Below, piece after piece: positions 63,511 through 64,000 of a stretch of DNA of 64,000 nt (position 1 is its first letter; the number at the start of each line of letters is the position of its first letter). Made by a program: the position numbers and the translations under genes. Source of the stretch: Nitrospirota bacterium (lineage in GTDB: Bacteria; Nitrospirota; Nitrospiria; SBBL01; JAADHI01); NCBI GenBank assembly GCA_029261155.1, contig JAJDBW010000001.1, forward strand, positions 1 through 64,000, in the 5' to 3' direction. A model generated the notes under the pieces. That model was not told the origin of the DNA. It searched no databases and was given only the letters and a program-made list of their open reading frames with translations.

Positions 63511-64000
63511 TCACGAAGGCCGGTCGGGTTTTTTCGCGACAATATCCCCATATTTAATTTCGAGGGTTTCAATGACCCCGGCGCCGACGCTGTCGCCCCA
63601 AACATTCACTGTTGTCCTAAAGCGGTCGAGCAACCAGTCGATCGTAAGGATCAAGCCAATGCCCTCTATCGGCAATCCCACGGCTTTTAAGACAATGACC
63701 ATGGTGACCAACCCGGCCTCAGGGATGCCTGCCGCGCCGATGGCGGCCAAGGTCGCCGTGATAAAAATGACGATCTGCTCAACCGGCCCTAAGCTTATGC
63801 CATAGACCTGTGCGATAAACATCGCGGCCACGGCTTCATAGAGGGCCGTGCCGTCCATATTGATGGTTGCCCCAAGTGGCAAGACAAAACTGGCGGTACG
63901 GTTGGAGATACCGTTTTCTTTTTCGACCCCTTCCATCGTCAGGGGCAAGGTGGCCGAACTCGAGGCGGTTGAAAAGGCATTGAGCAGGGCGCTGCCCATG
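63511..64000 (-). CDS. Dicarboxylate/amino acid:cation symporter, C-terminal part (cut by window edge)
   Basis: At least 162 residues of a DAACS/GltP protein. The serine-rich loop [15 protein letters not shown], the [18 protein letters not shown] motif (cation and substrate site) and [20 protein letters not shown] with the conserved Asp-containing [16 protein letters not shown] helix are all present. The gene starts to the right of the window. Na+- or H+-driven uptake of C4-dicarboxylates or glutamate. Confidence 0.92.
   Translation of the reverse strand, partial: MGSALLNAFSTASSSATLPLTMEGVEKENGISNRTASFVLPLGATINMDGTALYEAVAAMFIAQVYGISLGPVEQIVIFITATLAAIGAAGIPEAGLVTMVIVLKAVGLPIEGIGLILTIDWLLDRFRTTVNVWGDSVGAGVIETLEIKYGDIVAKKPDRPS

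Noticed and set aside
1-64000. CRISPR arrays, rRNA and tRNA genes
   Set aside because: No regularly spaced repeats, rRNA core sequences or tRNA-like T-loops with matching stems were noticed by eye; a covariance-model scan would be needed to exclude a tRNA.

Overview
The window looks like a chromosomal stretch from an uncultured Gram-negative bacterium. It has a tripartite RND pump, several outer-membrane-type lipoproteins, a Tat-exported molybdoenzyme, a sigma-54 activator and a periplasmic D,D-carboxypeptidase-like enzyme. The mix of protochlorophyllide-reductase-domain protein, Mrp ATPase, alternative oxidase, QueF-like protein and DUF1059 proteins recalls Nitrospirota or deltaproteobacteria-like lineages. 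That placement rests on gene content only and is tentative. No rRNA, tRNA or CRISPR array was recognised.

0-14.5 kb: the right end of an IS3-family element has cut off the 5' half of a glyoxalase-fold gene. Mostly housekeeping genes follow: endonuclease III, a polyprenyl diphosphate synthase, a PilB/GspE ATPase with an added zinc-ribbon tail, a YyaL-type protein, an Mrp ATPase / PCP-reductase-domain / haem-oxygenase-fold gene set, 4-alpha-glucanotransferase, and an operon of a Tat-exported sulfite-oxidase-like enzyme, a methyltransferase and a hotdog thioesterase that ends in a terminator.

14.7-27 kb: an RND efflux operon is followed by a GAF-AAA+-Fis sigma-54 activator. Beside it is a DoxX / metallo-beta-lactamase / NmrA operon with a good -24/-12 promoter match and upstream inverted repeats. 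The activator has GAFTHA where GAFTGA is expected.

27-45 kb: a lipoprotein; a large protein with an aspzincin-type metalloprotease core and an N-terminal QRK motif; HtpG with a CDGSH protein; an alternative-oxidase-family diiron protein; a serine carboxypeptidase whose signal peptide lies upstream of any usual start codon; an SLT lipoprotein with a leaderless-looking promoter; a TPR protein; a QueF homologue without its catalytic Cys; a membrane hydrolase; an M42/M20 peptidase; a SulP transporter; and a transglutaminase.

45.7-54.8 kb is the accessory region. A GAF / VOC / QRK-motif protein / unknown gene set includes a second protein with the same N-terminal motif as the aspzincin protein. 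It is followed by a decayed VOC duplicate, a carboxyethylornithine-synthase-like dehydrogenase, a possible integron-cassette remnant, an AT-rich pair (a 288-aa soluble protein overlapping a small membrane protein), and a DUF4160/DUF2442 pair between two copies of the first ~270 bp of the midA region. Identical 25-bp palindromic repeats lie at both ends of this stretch.

54.9-64 kb: an M14 peptidase coupled to a 1124-aa MFS/spermidine-synthase/TPR fusion, a dihaem-motif/formylglycine-generating-enzyme fusion, small exported proteins, an MscS channel, and a dicarboxylate symporter cut by the window edge.

The best candidates for an undescribed system are the two QRK-motif putative effectors and the AT-rich 288-aa/membrane-protein pair.
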